Shown: positions 10,085-21,869 of the stretch, one piece after another
Layout of the letters: every line of letters starts with the position of its first letter
How positions within the stretch are numbered: the first letter of the stretch is position 1
The notes under the pieces: generated by a model
Told to the model about the DNA's origin: nothing
What the model saw: only the letters and a program-made list of their open reading frames with translations
Databases searched by the model: none
Translations under genes and position numbers: made by a program
NCBI GenBank assembly: GCA_950295325.1
Contig: OX485808.1
Span: forward strand, 20,232,527 to 20,296,526
Direction: 5' to 3'
Origin: Polytrichum commune
Taxonomy: Eukaryota > Streptophyta > Polytrichopsida > Polytrichales > Polytrichaceae
DNA: 64,000 nucleotides

Positions 10085-13000
10085 ATTATAAAAACGATCT
10101 TAATATTTTAATAAATATTTTAATAAAACCACCATATTAGATTTAAGTTCAAATTTTAAATGACAAAGCCCAAATCACAAACACCATAACTCTAATGCGG
10201 ATTTTTCTAATATTTGTAAGTTAATTACATGCTTTATTCACGGTTTTCCTTCGGAAATAAAATCCTAGTCATTTCTTTATCAAGTTAGTGGAAGTGAACA
10301 CATATATTGGATTTTGGACTTTGAAGGTGAGGTGCACTCAATATGGTTTTGTGGACAAATGGCCTTTAAGAATGCAAAGGGCAAGTTTTTTCAAAAGTTG
10401 GGCAGAGCGGGCATCGTTTTTTTTGGTTGGGTTTTATTTTTATTTTATTTTTTTTGGTTGCCCGAGGGGTTGTGGGTTGTGGGTTGTGGGTTTCGGGCAC
10501 AATATGTGGTTGTCTATTAAATTATGCGACTTGAATGTTAGAGCCACTCATAACAGTCTTAGGTAGTGTTGAGACCGTTCACGCAAAACATAACCATTCC
10601 AAATAGATGTGGCAACATATTATGGGAGATTTGTTTTTGCATATGTATTAAGTTGGTTCTCATGTAGGACTTGGTGAATGTGACATCCCCCTACTTGTCA
10701 CCACTAGTCCCTAGTCTAGTGTCAACCAATATATACATATGAGTTTCCGCCCAATGAGTAGCATAAAAATAATCAATTGGTTTTATGGTCCACCATGAGC
10801 CTCCCAAAATCATGGGAGTGATCGTGGACTTAGGCCATGCCATTGTAGCTTCTCATTATTTATGCCACTATGGGAGCCCAACCCACCATTATTGTTGACT
10901 TCCAACTCCATGAATAGATTGGCATAACTTAACATAGCTTTGCAATCACTTTGGGGTTTGAGATCATTGCATGAGGTGAATAAGCATCCAAGGGTCCAGG
11001 CTAACTTAATGGTAGTGCTTGGTTGAGTAAGCCTTAGTAGCTCCTCTAAAGGAATGACGTTGACTCAAATTATCATAAGAAAAGTACCTCACATTAGCCT
11101 AATCTACTTGCAGTGAGGCAACCGATGTAAGGGCCCAATCTACTTAAATTCATTTGGCCATTAATTATTCTCGGTCCCACACAAGTTAAAGCCTAAAAGT
11201 CTTGACCCGTGGGACAACAACTTGCTAGCAAGTGCGAACACCCAGAAATGGGCATACACTTCACCTCCCATAGTACTTAGGAGGGCAACATAGCTATTGT
11301 AGTGGGTGGAACATTGCATGCAGGCAAACACTATGTGATACCTCGGCCCTAGAGTTGGTAGTAGTTTGTTGCTTTTACATGTGCGGTAACCATGTGTCAG
11401 GCTAACAATGTTAGTAGCCACAACAAATCTCCTTTAGGATCATCCCATATTATGATAAGCCCAATTACAGGGCCCTTTGAAGTCATACACGGTGTTGAAT
11501 AATGTTATGACAAAAGAATGTGATTGATCTTTCTTATTTAAAAGGATCTCTAAAATACCCAATGCCAATTGAGATGTCTTACAAGCACTATCACTACATG
11601 TGAAAATACACTTACATTTATTAAGTTATATTAGTGCGTGGTTCCGAATCGACTGTGTTATTCCCATCTTCAACTTCACATCATAAATCTCAAACACTGA
11701 ATTGAACAATCAAGCCATGTTTTAGAACGATATACTATAATGAGATCTACACCATTGTTAAGTGCTCAGTGAGTGGATATAGTTTAAGATTTGAGTATAA
11801 ATAACTCACACTTTTGATCGATAAGTAAATTTTGGGAGTTATCAATTTTGAAGCATATTTTGCTTTGTTGTATCTATGCCACTTAGAGGAAGTTTTTATT
11901 TTTTATTTTTTATTTTTTTTAAACAATCACATAAGGTTGAGGCATCTATGACAAATAAATAAAAAGATTTTGCATTTGTTTAGGAGGAGTAATAACCAAG
12001 AATTATTTTTCATTGTGAATAATGATGTAACGTTAGGGTGACACATAGTTAGTCTACATGCAAATCCATAATTGCTCATGTAAATGCTAATGCTTGGCTA
12101 CGACAATTATCAAAACTCTTATGAGAGTAATAAATCACAAGCTGCCATAGTATAAACCTTAACTTTGTTCTCCTAAAAAATAGATCTCATCCATGTTAGC
12201 ATTACATGACCCTAGGAACCGTTAAATGGACTTAGTCAACTATGGATGCCTGGACCATAGGCCCTCCCAATTGTGTTCCCTATTCAACCCAGAATGGTCA
12301 ATATGCTTTATGCACATTCTCCAATGTCATAGGTACACATGTATTTTCGATGTTTGTTCTTACCTGCAAGCCTTGTCATACACCACTCAAATATGGTTTC
12401 CCAGGAACAGTGACCACAAAAGTCCCATATACCTTACACCAAGCATTCATGTCAGTGCATTTCTGTCTCTCCATCAACAATCGAAAACAGAAACAAATTC
12501 GCAAACTGCTCCAGTTTCCTTGGCCATTCTGGCACCGATTCTGGTCTTAGAATAGCCAACTTGTGGCAAGTGCAAAACAGACAATTCACATATCTTGTCT
12601 TCCTTTCTCAAAAACATGATGTAGAGATCAGACACTCCAAAGAAAAAGCACACAAACAACACGGATGATGATTTTGCTTTTCATTATGATACAATCTTGA
12701 TGAACCTCAAGATGGAAAATATACAGTTTCTTGAATGTGGAGGATGATGCACCTTTCACAAACCACAAGCCTTGACTTGCCCAAAGCTCAATGGAAAAGA
12801 ATCATGAAAAGATTGCCTACCCTACAGGAGAATCTTTGAAACCTTTCCGTCTGGGCTGACAAAAGGAGCACCTACAATTCCTTCCACCGAAGGTGCCAAA
12901 CCTGTTCGGTGCCAATATTGAAGGAAAATGAGTCCCAGACACTGACAAAAATTGGGGCTGAATGAAGAGTGAAGAGAGCAAAATTTCACATAAGAAGTTC

Positions 13001-13587
13001 AACCCACGGATTAACCTTCCCAGCTACCGCCAATATGCACAACCTGTAAGTAGTGAATGGTGATCATGTTTTTTCTGGGGTCAGAAATCAACATGTAAAA
13101 TTTCTGCCACACCCATTCTTCAAGAATGATTATTAGTAAAACACTGCAGACCTGAACAGCTTAGGCACCTACAATAACCATGATGGTCAATCATACCACC
13201 GGAAAGCTCTCCCCTCAAATTTGTTTGTACACTTGTGATGAAGAGCCGCCTCTACCTTCTTCTTCTTGTTTTTTGGTGCAAATGCCTTCTCTTCTTTGAA
13301 AGATATAAAACCATAGGTTACTGCAACTGCTTGATTTGTTTTTGTTGGTGTGTCTGTACATCAATAATTATATACAACTGTGAATGTGAAATTCTGCTCA
13401 CAGGTTCGATAGCCATCGCTCCATTAGCTTCTTGTGATCTACAATGACCACCACAGTTGAATTGATCAAAAAATCTGCGATTCAGACCTACATTTTATGA
13501 AGATGATCTTGCAGCAGAAATTTGCAACAGATTTGTACTCAGAATTTGTTGGACAGAAAATTGGGAGGAGATGGGATTGCGCACTAT
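10085..13587. other. Intergenic stretch, no supported gene
   Basis: Several ORFs of 60-110 codons occur, but none has a recognisable motif or credible splice pattern. No RNA gene was recognised. Confidence 0.45.
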
Positions 13588-14370
13588 TCAACTGTCGGGA
13601 GCTTTCAAGAGGATTGGTCTGAAGCTCTCAATAGTTTGATTTATATACGAAAGTTTGTCAAATCCAAGCATAAAACTCCCCAAAATTGCAAGATAGAGCT
13701 CTCCACTCAAGAACTTCTTGACATTTGACACAATTGAAGACGAAGAAGGAGGGCCACCACGTTTGTGCACTGTCCACTTTTTTGCATCAAGCTTGAAAAA
13801 ACATTGGTGAACAAAGAAGACAATGGAGGAAGTAGGAAAGTACGCACTGCCGCTGGATTGCCGTGAGAGATTAGCCAACATGGTCGTCCACATGGCAGGT
13901 TGTTGCGTAGGCTCGTCTTCTTTTGGCGCCAAAATCTTCCTCGTCGTGGCATTTGTGGCCACCGGAGGCGAGCCATAGTAGGGAATGAGCACCGCGAACG
14001 ATTCTTCGTCGTTCTCGGTGAATTTCTTGCTGTGAGGCTCAAACCAGCCGATCGACCAGTCCGAATCATCACTGTTTTCGGAGCCGGACATGGACACGCC
14101 GTCGGACGGGACGATGACCATGTCGAATTCCGAGTCCACGCGCTTCTCGTGCCACTTCTTTTTCGAGGCTCGTGCTCGGTGGCTGCGCTGGGGTTTCTCC
14201 TGGTATGCTGTGAATTTTTTTTCATCGTCTTTTTTTTTCGCTGCTGGAGGTTTTGTCTTCTGCTTGCTGCTGCGGTGGTGCAATTTGGGTTTGGCTTGCG
14301 AGGAGATGAACATCCGGGATGGAGTGAATTTTCGCCATGATCCGTAAAGCGTTAGGGCATCGATGGCCAT
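13588..14370 (-). CDS. Plant-type uncharacterised protein with DSDWSIGW core
   Basis: The ORF encodes 260 aa. The start MAIDALTLYGSWRKFTPSRM leads into a basic region (residues about 25-75, rich in K and R, possibly nuclear). The conserved core follows: FDMVIVPSDGVSMSG, SDDSDWSIGW, then ESFAVLIPYYG (about residues 82-136). From memory, plant genomes encode a family of unknown function with a nearly identical VPSDG / SDDSDWSIGWLEPH / SFAVLVPCY pattern. The C-terminal ~100 residues after the core do not look conserved, and a real splice site may lie near residue 165, so the annotated end is uncertain. The reading frame is open throughout. The promoter is probably upstream at 16.2-16.5 kb with a leader intron, which is an inference. 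Confidence 0.6.
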   Translation of the reverse strand: MAIDALTLYGSWRKFTPSRMFISSQAKPKLHHRSSKQKTKPPAAKKKDDEKKFTAYQEKPQRSHRARASKKKWHEKRVDSEFDMVIVPSDGVSMSGSENSDDSDWSIGWFEPHSKKFTENDEESFAVLIPYYGSPPVATNATTRKILAPKEDEPTQQPAMWTTMLANLSRQSSGSAYFPTSSIVFFVHQCFFKLDAKKWTVHKRGGPPSSSSIVSNVKKFLSGELYLAILGSFMLGFDKLSYINQTIESFRPILLKAPDS

Positions 14371-14404
14371 ACCCAGGTTTCCGCTTCCAAAGGTTTCTCT
14401 ATGT

Positions 14405-15300
14405 TTTCCTGCAAACCCAAATTCCTACCACGTCAGAAACCGATCATTAACTTCAATATTCACACTCATCATTTCACTCATAGCCGCGGGTATGGCCATT
14501 TGTGTGTATGAGGACATGGTTATAGCAAGAAAGATTCATACCAATTTCTGTACGAAGAAAGTGGAGGACATGCCAAACATGGAACAACCATTAATATCAT
14601 TCCATTCTGTATCAATCAACAGAGACTTGAAAACCCAAATTCTTCTCATTTCAAAAACCGACACACTTCAGACTTCACACTCTTAATTTCACTCATTGTC
14701 GCAGGTATGGTCATTTGTGTACGAGGACATGGTTGCAGCTAAATTCATGCCAATTTCATAGCGATTTCAGCATATAAATAGGAGGACATGCCGCACAAAG
14801 AATTAGATCTTTCCATTCTCTATTGATTAACAGAAGTCCTCTGGTTGCTGCTCTTGCAAACCTAATTTCTTCCCATGCCAGAAACTCATCATTTAATTCA
14901 CGCCCATAATCTCACTCGTACCCACAGGTATGACCATCTGTGTGTGTCTGGACATGGTTACAGCTGGATTCATACCAATTTCATACCAATTTCAGGTTAA
15001 AGAAAAGTGTAGGGATATGCCAAACGTGATTCAAACGGTCCCTTGAAACAATAAAATTACATCATCACATTCTCTATCAGTCATCAACATAAGTCCTCTT
15101 GCTTACTGCTGCCAGACGCTATTGAATTCAAAAACTGTTCTCCAACCCCAATGCCTTCCCATGTCAGAAACCCATCCTTTACTTCAGATTTCACACACAT
15201 AATCTCACTCGCAGCCGCAGATATGGCCATGTATGAGTCTGTGGACATACATGGTAACAGCTGAATTCGCACCAGTTTCATGCCAATTTCATAATAACAA
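14405..15300. repeat. Diverged tandem repeat block, ~230-bp period, about four units
   Basis: Phrases recur in the same order four times: GCAAACCCAAATTC / CAGAAACC / TCATTTCACTC / GGTATGGCCATTTGTGTG / GGACATGGTTA / CATACCAATTTC / ACATGCCAAAC / CATTCTCTAT. Units begin near 14405, 14625, 14855 and 15105. They are diverged by substitutions and small indels, so the array is old. It lies immediately 5' of the minus-strand 260-aa gene, probably within its leader or intron. Confidence 0.65.
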
Positions 15301-15525
15301 TTCCTTGCATCAAAATTGATTATACAAGTCCAATTTTCCGTCGAACGATTTACAGGCCTCTCTGGTTATCTATTTGCCTCCTTAACCCTTAACCTACCAG
15401 ACGTTATTTGATGTCAAAATCTCGGTTTACAACCACCATGAGTCCAAAACAATCATCAGGGTCATGTTACGAAATGTAGAAAACCGAGCCAAAATTTGAT
15501 GTGCTCACAGTAGAACATGCTATCA

Positions 15526-15545
15526 GATACAACAACAACAACAAC
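15526..15545. repeat. (CAA)n microsatellite
   Basis: About six ACA/CAA units lie in the presumed leader region of the minus-strand gene. Confidence 0.8.
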
Positions 15546-15883
15546 GCCCATGCCCTACAATTTATTCTGCACTCCGCAATTGATGTTTGGATCACCCACA
15601 AAACAGTCCTACCCCATGCCACAACCAAGATGCGAGGGAACCTCACAAACATCAAAGATAACTATCAAAAGCATGAGAGGAGAGGATCCAGGATAAGGAA
15701 TCATCACCTGATGGAAATGAAATTCTGCAACCGAACCACTCGCAACACTGATCGGCAGGTTTATGCACAACAATCCCAGGAAACCCAAAAAGAATGAAAA
15801 CCAAAAAACCTTCACAAATATGTACACGCAACTTCGACCACGTCGTCGAACCCCAAATTTCCCAAATCCCCAAAATCAAACCA

Positions 15884-15906
15884 CCCCCCCCCCCAACAAC
15901 CCCCCC
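15884..15906. repeat. C-rich homopolymer tract
   Basis: Two runs of C (about 11 and 7) are broken by AACAA, followed by A runs. The length is likely error-prone in assembly. Confidence 0.7.
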
Positions 15907-16079
15907 AAAAAAAAACCCGCACCCGGATTTCGTCGCAATGCACGAAAAACAACCCAGCCCGGGGTACTAATTAAAAAAAAATCTTTCACCACTTGACCCA
16001 CAAAACGCAAGAGAACGCCAGAAAATTCCCAAGAAGACTCAAATTCAAAAACAAAAACAAGAGAGGAAGCCAGGTCAAA

Positions 16080-16400
16080 AAAATTGTCAGATTACAACCT
16101 CGGAGAAGCGGACGGAAACTCCAAGGGCGTGATGAAATTTGAGGGGGTGTGAAGATTGTGGATGGGTGAGGAGGGCGAGAAACTGAACGGATTGGAAAAA
16201 AGGGAGAAAACTGTACAAGGAGGAAAAGGGAGAAGAATTTTGTGTTTTGGGGTGTGAGAGAAGAGAGCGAATTTGGTGGAAGGAAGGGTGGCTATGGCGT
16301 CTGCTAAAAGGTAGCGACAGCAAACAGCAACCGAAAAGAGCGAAGACTGGAGCCCAATTTGGGAAGGAGTGGTGGGAACGTCACTCTAAGGTGAATGAGA
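16080..16400 (-). promoter_or_regulatory. Possible first (untranslated) exon of the 13588-14370 gene
   Basis: Read on the minus strand this stretch is pyrimidine-rich (many CTCTTCTCTC-like words), as plant 5' leaders often are. It contains a potential donor TCCGAG/GTTGTAATC near 16100. Directly upstream lie duplicated G-boxes. No conserved protein is encoded. That it is the leader of the downstream gene is an inference from position and orientation. Confidence 0.3.
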
Positions 16401-16405
16401 GCGTT

Positions 16406-16518
16406 GGGAACATGGGGGAACTTGCCACGTGGCTAGGTGGGTGAGGGTGTCTGGGTGGATCATAGGAACATGGAGGGAACTTGCCACGTGGCTAGGTGGG
16501 AGTGGGTGTTTGGGTGGT
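16406..16518. repeat. 59-bp direct duplication carrying two G-boxes
   Basis: Two copies of GGAACATGG(A/G)GGGAACTTGCCACGTGGCTAGGTGGG-type sequence, period 59. Each holds the perfect palindrome CCACGTGG, at 16425-16432 and 16484-16491. CACGTG is the core bound by plant bZIP and bHLH factors. Confidence 0.75.
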
Positions 16519-16615
16519 TATGTTAGTGACTTTCAGTATAATCCATGCAAAATTCTGCCTACCAATATCTAAAAAGTAAAAAGACTTTTTTTTAATAAGT
16601 AAAAATCAAATATTT

Positions 16616-16895
16616 GAGGTGGTTATCCTAGTGGGAAACGGATGAGCTAGCCCTAGAAAGCAAAGTGCTATAAACATCTCATGAGTTTATATGTTCCCTA
16701 CGTCCATGCAAAAGTTTGCATACCAATATCTAAAAACGCATGATTTTCCCCACAAGTAGTATAATAGTTTCATACTTTTGGAATTCGTAAATGATATTTT
16801 ACATTGTCTTCTTTCTTAAAAACACATGGTGTTGAAATTGACCTAAGGTACAATGCCACGTCTTTGAAAAAATTCTGTGAACAAGTATTACACTT
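16616..16895. repeat. Diverged direct duplication, copy 1 (partner 17333-17600)
   Basis: Shared ordered blocks include GGTGGTTAT, GGGAAAC, GAGTTTATATGT, TCCATGCAAAA, CCAATATCTA, GTACAATG and TTTGAAA. The two copies flank an M2 MITE at 16943-17318, so part of this locus was duplicated in tandem. Function unknown. Confidence 0.55.
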
Positions 16896-16942
16896 TAAGC
16901 AAAGAGAGCTTTGGGAACCTATATACAGAGGGAGCCAAATAG

Positions 16943-17318
16943 CTACCCTAAATATGAGATTTAGTGTCACCAATTCTATTGTCTTGCACAGTACTAATTG
17001 TAAACCTGGATATAGTGTCACCGACACTAAATGTTAAGCCAACATCATTTGTCATTCCTTGTAAATTTGATTAGGGTGTTATAGATTTACAGTGTTGCAA
17101 ATACTGTCACTTACATTGTGGTTTTTCATCCAAATGTCAATCATCCATGACAATATTTCATCACAAGTTGTTGACAAGAGAAGGTGGGGTTTTGCCCAAT
17201 GGATGAACTCATTCATCATGCATTCATGACAATATTTGTTCACTGAAGTGTCATCTGAAAAGTTACCCTAGTGTTATCATCAAATACCGTATGACACTAA
17301 ATGTCATACTTAGTGTAG
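16943..17318. mobile_element. MITE-like element, family M2, long copy
   Basis: The left end is CTACCCTAAATATGAGATTTAG and the complement of the right end is CTACACTAAGTATGACATTTAG, both leading into TGTCA. The interior matches 9177-9410. About 376 bp with no gene. Confidence 0.6.
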
Positions 17319-17332
17319 CAGGGAGTGGGTGT

Positions 17333-17600
17333 GGGGGGTGGTTATGTTGCTGGGAAACAAATGAACCTAGAAGCCCTAGAAACCATTGCTATATTTCATT
17401 TGTTGAGTTTATATGTACCCTCTGTCCATGCAAAAAATTGCATCCCAATATCTAGAAATAAAAATAATATTTAAAAAAAAAGATTAGTAAAGGTTTCAAA
17501 CTTTGGAACAATTACGTGGTATTTAGCACAAAAGTGTGGGAATTGAACAATGGGTACAATGTCGTATCTTTGAAATCACATGTGACCAAGTATGACAACC
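17333..17600. repeat. Diverged direct duplication, copy 2
   Basis: This is the partner of 16616-16895, offset about 715 bp, with the same block order and noticeable divergence. Confidence 0.55.
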
Positions 17601-18391
17601 TCGATACCTATATAAAAACCAATACCGTGGGTGTCTCCTTTTGAAGGAGTGCACTTGGTTCTTACATGGCGTCATCGCTCTCCCTTGGTTTCCCAACCAT
17701 GGCAGAGGAGTGCAGCATGCGCGTTCCCCCTTGGTGTTTCAACCACAATGGAGGAGGCAGAGATGCACATTCCCCTTGGTGTTTCACCTAAATCTAGACC
17801 TAAGACCTCAAAAAATTATTGTATTGAGATTAGATGAAGGTAATCAACAACAAATCTACATGGGTCAGGTTCATACTACACCCCTCACGGTAGGTGATTG
17901 GAGAGAAGTCGTGCCTATTCCACCTTCATCCTCAATTACTTGGCTACTTGTCCTTGTTTTTTCTTCTTCTAGTGTATTGCTTTGGTCACCGACCTGGTCC
18001 CATCTGAGCACGGTCTCTTATGGGGTTCACGTAGAAGGGTTGTATTTGTACCCTCTTGAGATGAAAACCCATCTATTCACCCAAAAAACAAAAAAAAACA
18101 AAGCATTCACCTTACACAACATTATAATAGAGACATCACCACCTACAACATCTACACTGACAGGTGCAATTAGGTTACCTTCCCAAACACGTTCCCTCTT
18201 TACCCATGGGAAATGACCTTGGATCAAAATCACATCACAAACACTTATCACCTTGTCTAATCATTCACGCAACAACCACGGTATAAAAAAAATCCACATA
18301 TTTCGTTCCCGGGGTTAAACAAACACTCAAAATAGTGTGGAATGTTGATAAAAATTCGGAGTGGGGCAACCTAATTGCACACATCGGGGTG

Positions 18392-18416
18392 TATATATAT
18401 ATATATATATATATAT
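18392..18416. repeat. (TA)n microsatellite
   Basis: Twelve or so TA units. Confidence 0.9.
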
Positions 18417-18579
18417 CAAGTCACCAAAAACACTAGCCACATTGAGAATTTTCAAATCAAACCCATCTTCAAGCGCATGGATGGGGTCATATATGGCCGG
18501 CTATGTCTCACGTTGGCTTGGCTATATAGGCAATTGTCACTTGGAGAACTCCACACATGAGGGAAGTTCACATGTTCCT

Positions 18580-18613
18580 CCCCCCCTCCCCCCCCCCCCC
18601 CCCCCCCCCCCCC
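18580..18613. repeat. Poly-C tract
   Basis: A long C homopolymer interrupted by a single T near its start. Its length is unreliable. Confidence 0.85.
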
Positions 18614-19316
18614 ATGGATGCCCGTGTTTTACTTTACTATACTTGAAAGAGGGATAAGAAGAGAAGTGAGGGGGACGCCACCACTTTAACTGTCAGGGGA
18701 GCCTAGGGAGCTTCACGGGAAACCCAGCTGGCTTTGCCCATGCTCCACGTGGTCAACAATGGGTGATGAGGTGGAGGTGGTTGGTTGCCTAGGTGGCCCC
18801 TTCTGGTAAAGGAACTGCGAACAACCGAGCCCAGGGAGCCCGTGGCGGTAAAGAAAGGACCACGTGGCTATCAGGGAGTGGTCACACCACGGTGGACCAT
18901 CTTTCCAGGGACCGTGGGTTCCTTTTTCTTTATCTTTCTATCCTCTTATTAATAACCCTTTCCCCCTTTTGTTATGTTCATCCTCCTGCCAAAGTTGACT
19001 GATTTGGGGCCCAACTTGAGTGGATTCCATTTTCGCAGATTCATGCATGCCACTTCATTTTGATGTCTTTGGCGGGTGATGAGTAGGAGGAAGAAGGCAA
19101 ACTTAACTCAAGCACTAAGCGTTCATGTTATTGTTGGTAGTTGTTTTTTAATCTTTCTTTTTTCTTTTTACAAATGGATCTTGTTACAATTGACATGGGA
19201 TTCCAAAGTACTAGAGTGTGTTTTATTTGAATTATGTATGCAAAAGTTATAATGATTCAAAGTTTAATGGAAAATCATCTAAAACCGACACAGATACATG
19301 ACATAACATTATTTAG

Positions 19317-19410
19317 ATCCATAACAATATTTTGTGGGACTGACAATATTCCATGGAATATTCCCGGATACTCCCCACGTTCAGTCCCACAAAACATTGT
19401 TATGGATGTT
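19317..19410. repeat. Large imperfect hairpin with an inner palindrome
   Basis: The arm ATCCATAACAATATTTTGTG (19317 on) continues GGACTGA and pairs with the complement of GTTCAGTCCCACAAAAC...TTATGGAT ending near 19408. The loop contains the perfect 18-bp palindrome AATATTCCATGGAATATT. A second short palindrome, TTCAATAATTA-TATG-TAATTATTGAA, follows at 19432-19456. No coding sequence is present. Confidence 0.65.
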
Positions 19411-19462
19411 AAGGTGGTGGACATTCTCACATTCAATAATTATATGTAATTATTGAACAAGA

Positions 19463-19482
19463 GTTGTTGTTGTTGTTGTTGT
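19463..19482. repeat. (TTG)n microsatellite
   Basis: About seven TTG units. Confidence 0.85.
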
Positions 19483-20041
19483 TAAGAAAGTCAAAGCAAC
19501 GCACATGAGTAACTTTTGTTTATTTGAAAGAGCATAAATCCTAAAGTAAAATCCTACATAAGTAGGACAATGTGTATTGAAGTTGTACCCATAACTTCAA
19601 CATGATTGGACCATATTTGGATTACTTATGAACTTTTTCATGTAAAAAGAGATAAAACTAAAAATAAATATTATGTAAGCATAAAATTTCATCGAGTTTT
19701 TGTATGTGGTAGAGATAGTATGTATTCATTAGCAGGTGAACAAAACTCAAAGGAAAAAAAGTTACAAGAGGCACATGATTGAAGTGTCCCTAGAATTTGG
19801 TTTGCATTTTGGACACTCCAATTTCAATTTTCTCAACGGTACAAAATCTACAAACTGGGTTTTTGGCTCAATCCCAATGGTCCAAAGATGCATCGGAACG
19901 TAACGTATACATCTTGTGAAAAGGAGTGTCTCTAACAAAAGTTTGGTAATCGACGATTTGGCCCTCTTGACCACAAATCAACCACTTTGTGGTTGCCCGT
20001 GTTGTTAAGGGTAGAATGCATTCTTCTTTCTGTCCTACTAC

Positions 20042-20268
20042 CTACACCGTTTATGGTATTCAATGTCACATACACCATAGGCATAACACCTCATAACATT
20101 ATTGAACGTACGTATGCCAAGATTTTAGTAAGTGCAGTTGAATGCCAAGTGTCATGAGGTGACACTAATGACGAAGTCATTGGTCATCAGTGTAATCTAG
20201 CATATGCCTCAAAACAGGGTAAGTAACACCTATACCCATGTGACACTAAATACCATAACCGGTGTAGT
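20042..20268. mobile_element. MITE-like element, family M2, copy 2
   Basis: The left end is CTACACCGTTTATGGTATTC and the complement of the right end is CTACACCGGTTATGGTATTT. These are the clearest inverted repeats of the family, about 28 bp including TGTCAC. The length is 227 bp. Confidence 0.7.
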
Positions 20269-21869
20269 GCGCCGCTTTGATTGTTTATTATTTAACAAAA
20301 CCCCCCATGTCACATTGGGGCCCCGTAGTATGCAAGGAAGAATCTCATACAACTTGAGCACATGCACACTAGTCATCCACCCACGCACCGCCGCCACCAC
20401 GGGCATGATTGTTCCGGAAGAACTTCGTAACCGCCATAGTTGGCGGCATGGATAGTGGGACGATGCACAAAAATCTTGGGTTAGTGTGGACCCACTATAA
20501 CTAAATCTAAAGAAGTGTGGGGTCGCGCCACTCACCAAGTGGTAACAAAGTGGAGCTGCCACACACATAATATGATGGACCACAAGCATGGATATTAGAG
20601 GAAGGCCACCAATCGGACGACATGGAGCTTCTACGACGTCTTCTTCTTATTAACCCCCTTTAAAAGCCCAATCCCAAATCTCCCCAAATCCGTCTTAAGA
20701 GGTTCATCCCGAGTCATCGACTTAATTAAGACGATACGTACGTTCGATGGTGGATACGACCGCACAAATGGCATGTTTGTAGAGTTAGGGTTCTTTGAGC
20801 AACAATTCAGTCGTCCATGCGTCCCAATACATAAGATTATAATGTAAATGTGTGGATATTGGTCTGGACATGCAAAGGTGGTTGCTTGGGCTTAAGAAAT
20901 CCCTCCACGATTTTCAGGGGTTATCGTGTGAGAGGCCATATTGTGGGCAGTCCGTTGACAATGTTGTTTGTTGGATTGTTTTTGACAGTCGTGTTAATAA
21001 TTGCATATCACAAAGGTTGTCATTCATTTGCAACTTCAAGTTTTAGAATTATTGTTGAGATGTAAAAGTTATATAAATCAGAATGAAAATTTCTCTTTCT
21101 TTGTGAGTATCATGTAGGCTAGGCATAGGCTCCTAGAATGGTGCCTATATTTCTAGCACACAGTCCAATCTCATTGTGCCATGTTTCTTTTCAGCCTCCA
21201 TTTTTCACTATTGCTACATATTACTCAAATCGGTAGAGGTGTCCGATTAAAAAAGGGTGACCATGGAAGGCCCACAAATCCTACATTTTCAACAACAAAG
21301 GAAAATAACTTTGTCCAACGATTAAAAAAAATGAATTTTGGCAATTTATTGCCCGTTCTTCCTCCACTTTGTTGGATGGAATTACCCCGTCCAGGTCTAC
21401 TCATAACAATATTGCCTACCTATGGGATAGGGGAAATGCTATTATTTGAGTGATAACATATGAGCAGTGATGGACAAAATTCGAATGGTATTAGGGTGAC
21501 ATGTCTCCTGTGACCGTGGAATATTTGGCACAAAAAGATGAACCATGTACACGAGTATGGATTATTTATATGGTCATTGCATTCACCAATCAAATTCCTA
21601 TGCACATTAGATAGTATTGTCGTAATCAACAGAGTATTACACAATGAGATCAAGTGACACTGGCCAACACATTTAAAAGTAGGAAACGAAATCATGTATG
21701 AAAATTGTGAAATGGACTTGCGTAATATGTCTGCTAAAATGATTATAAGGGAAGATGAATAGGCGCACCAAACCAAGTCAACTAATTGTGGTTTATTTCT
21801 AGAAAGGCATAACACAACAACCAACCCACACAAATCCAATCTTAATGTCTAAGACTAACCATGATGCTA
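20269..21869. other. Intergenic stretch, no supported gene
   Basis: Scattered short ORFs occur (for example 21181-21453 and 21420-21839). Some plus-strand frames near 21430-21600 read protein-like but are broken by stops and frame changes, so an old transposon piece is possible. I could not name it. Confidence 0.35.

Larger units (their letters stand above)
17601..20041. other. Intergenic stretch with microsatellites and hairpins
   Basis: A 191-codon ORF at 17641-18216 shows no recognisable domain. The stretch also holds a (TA)n array at 18392-18416, a poly-C tract at about 18580-18613, a (TTG)n array near 19463-19482 and a large hairpin at 19317-19410. Confidence 0.45.

Noticed and set aside
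13707-14347. Overlapping ORFs of 172, 146 and 85 codons
   Set aside because: They are shadow frames of the 260-aa gene, which alone carries the conserved DSDWSIGW core.
17641-18216. 191-codon plus-strand ORF
   Set aside because: Composition and motifs are not protein-like, it overlaps low-complexity DNA, and no family was recognised.
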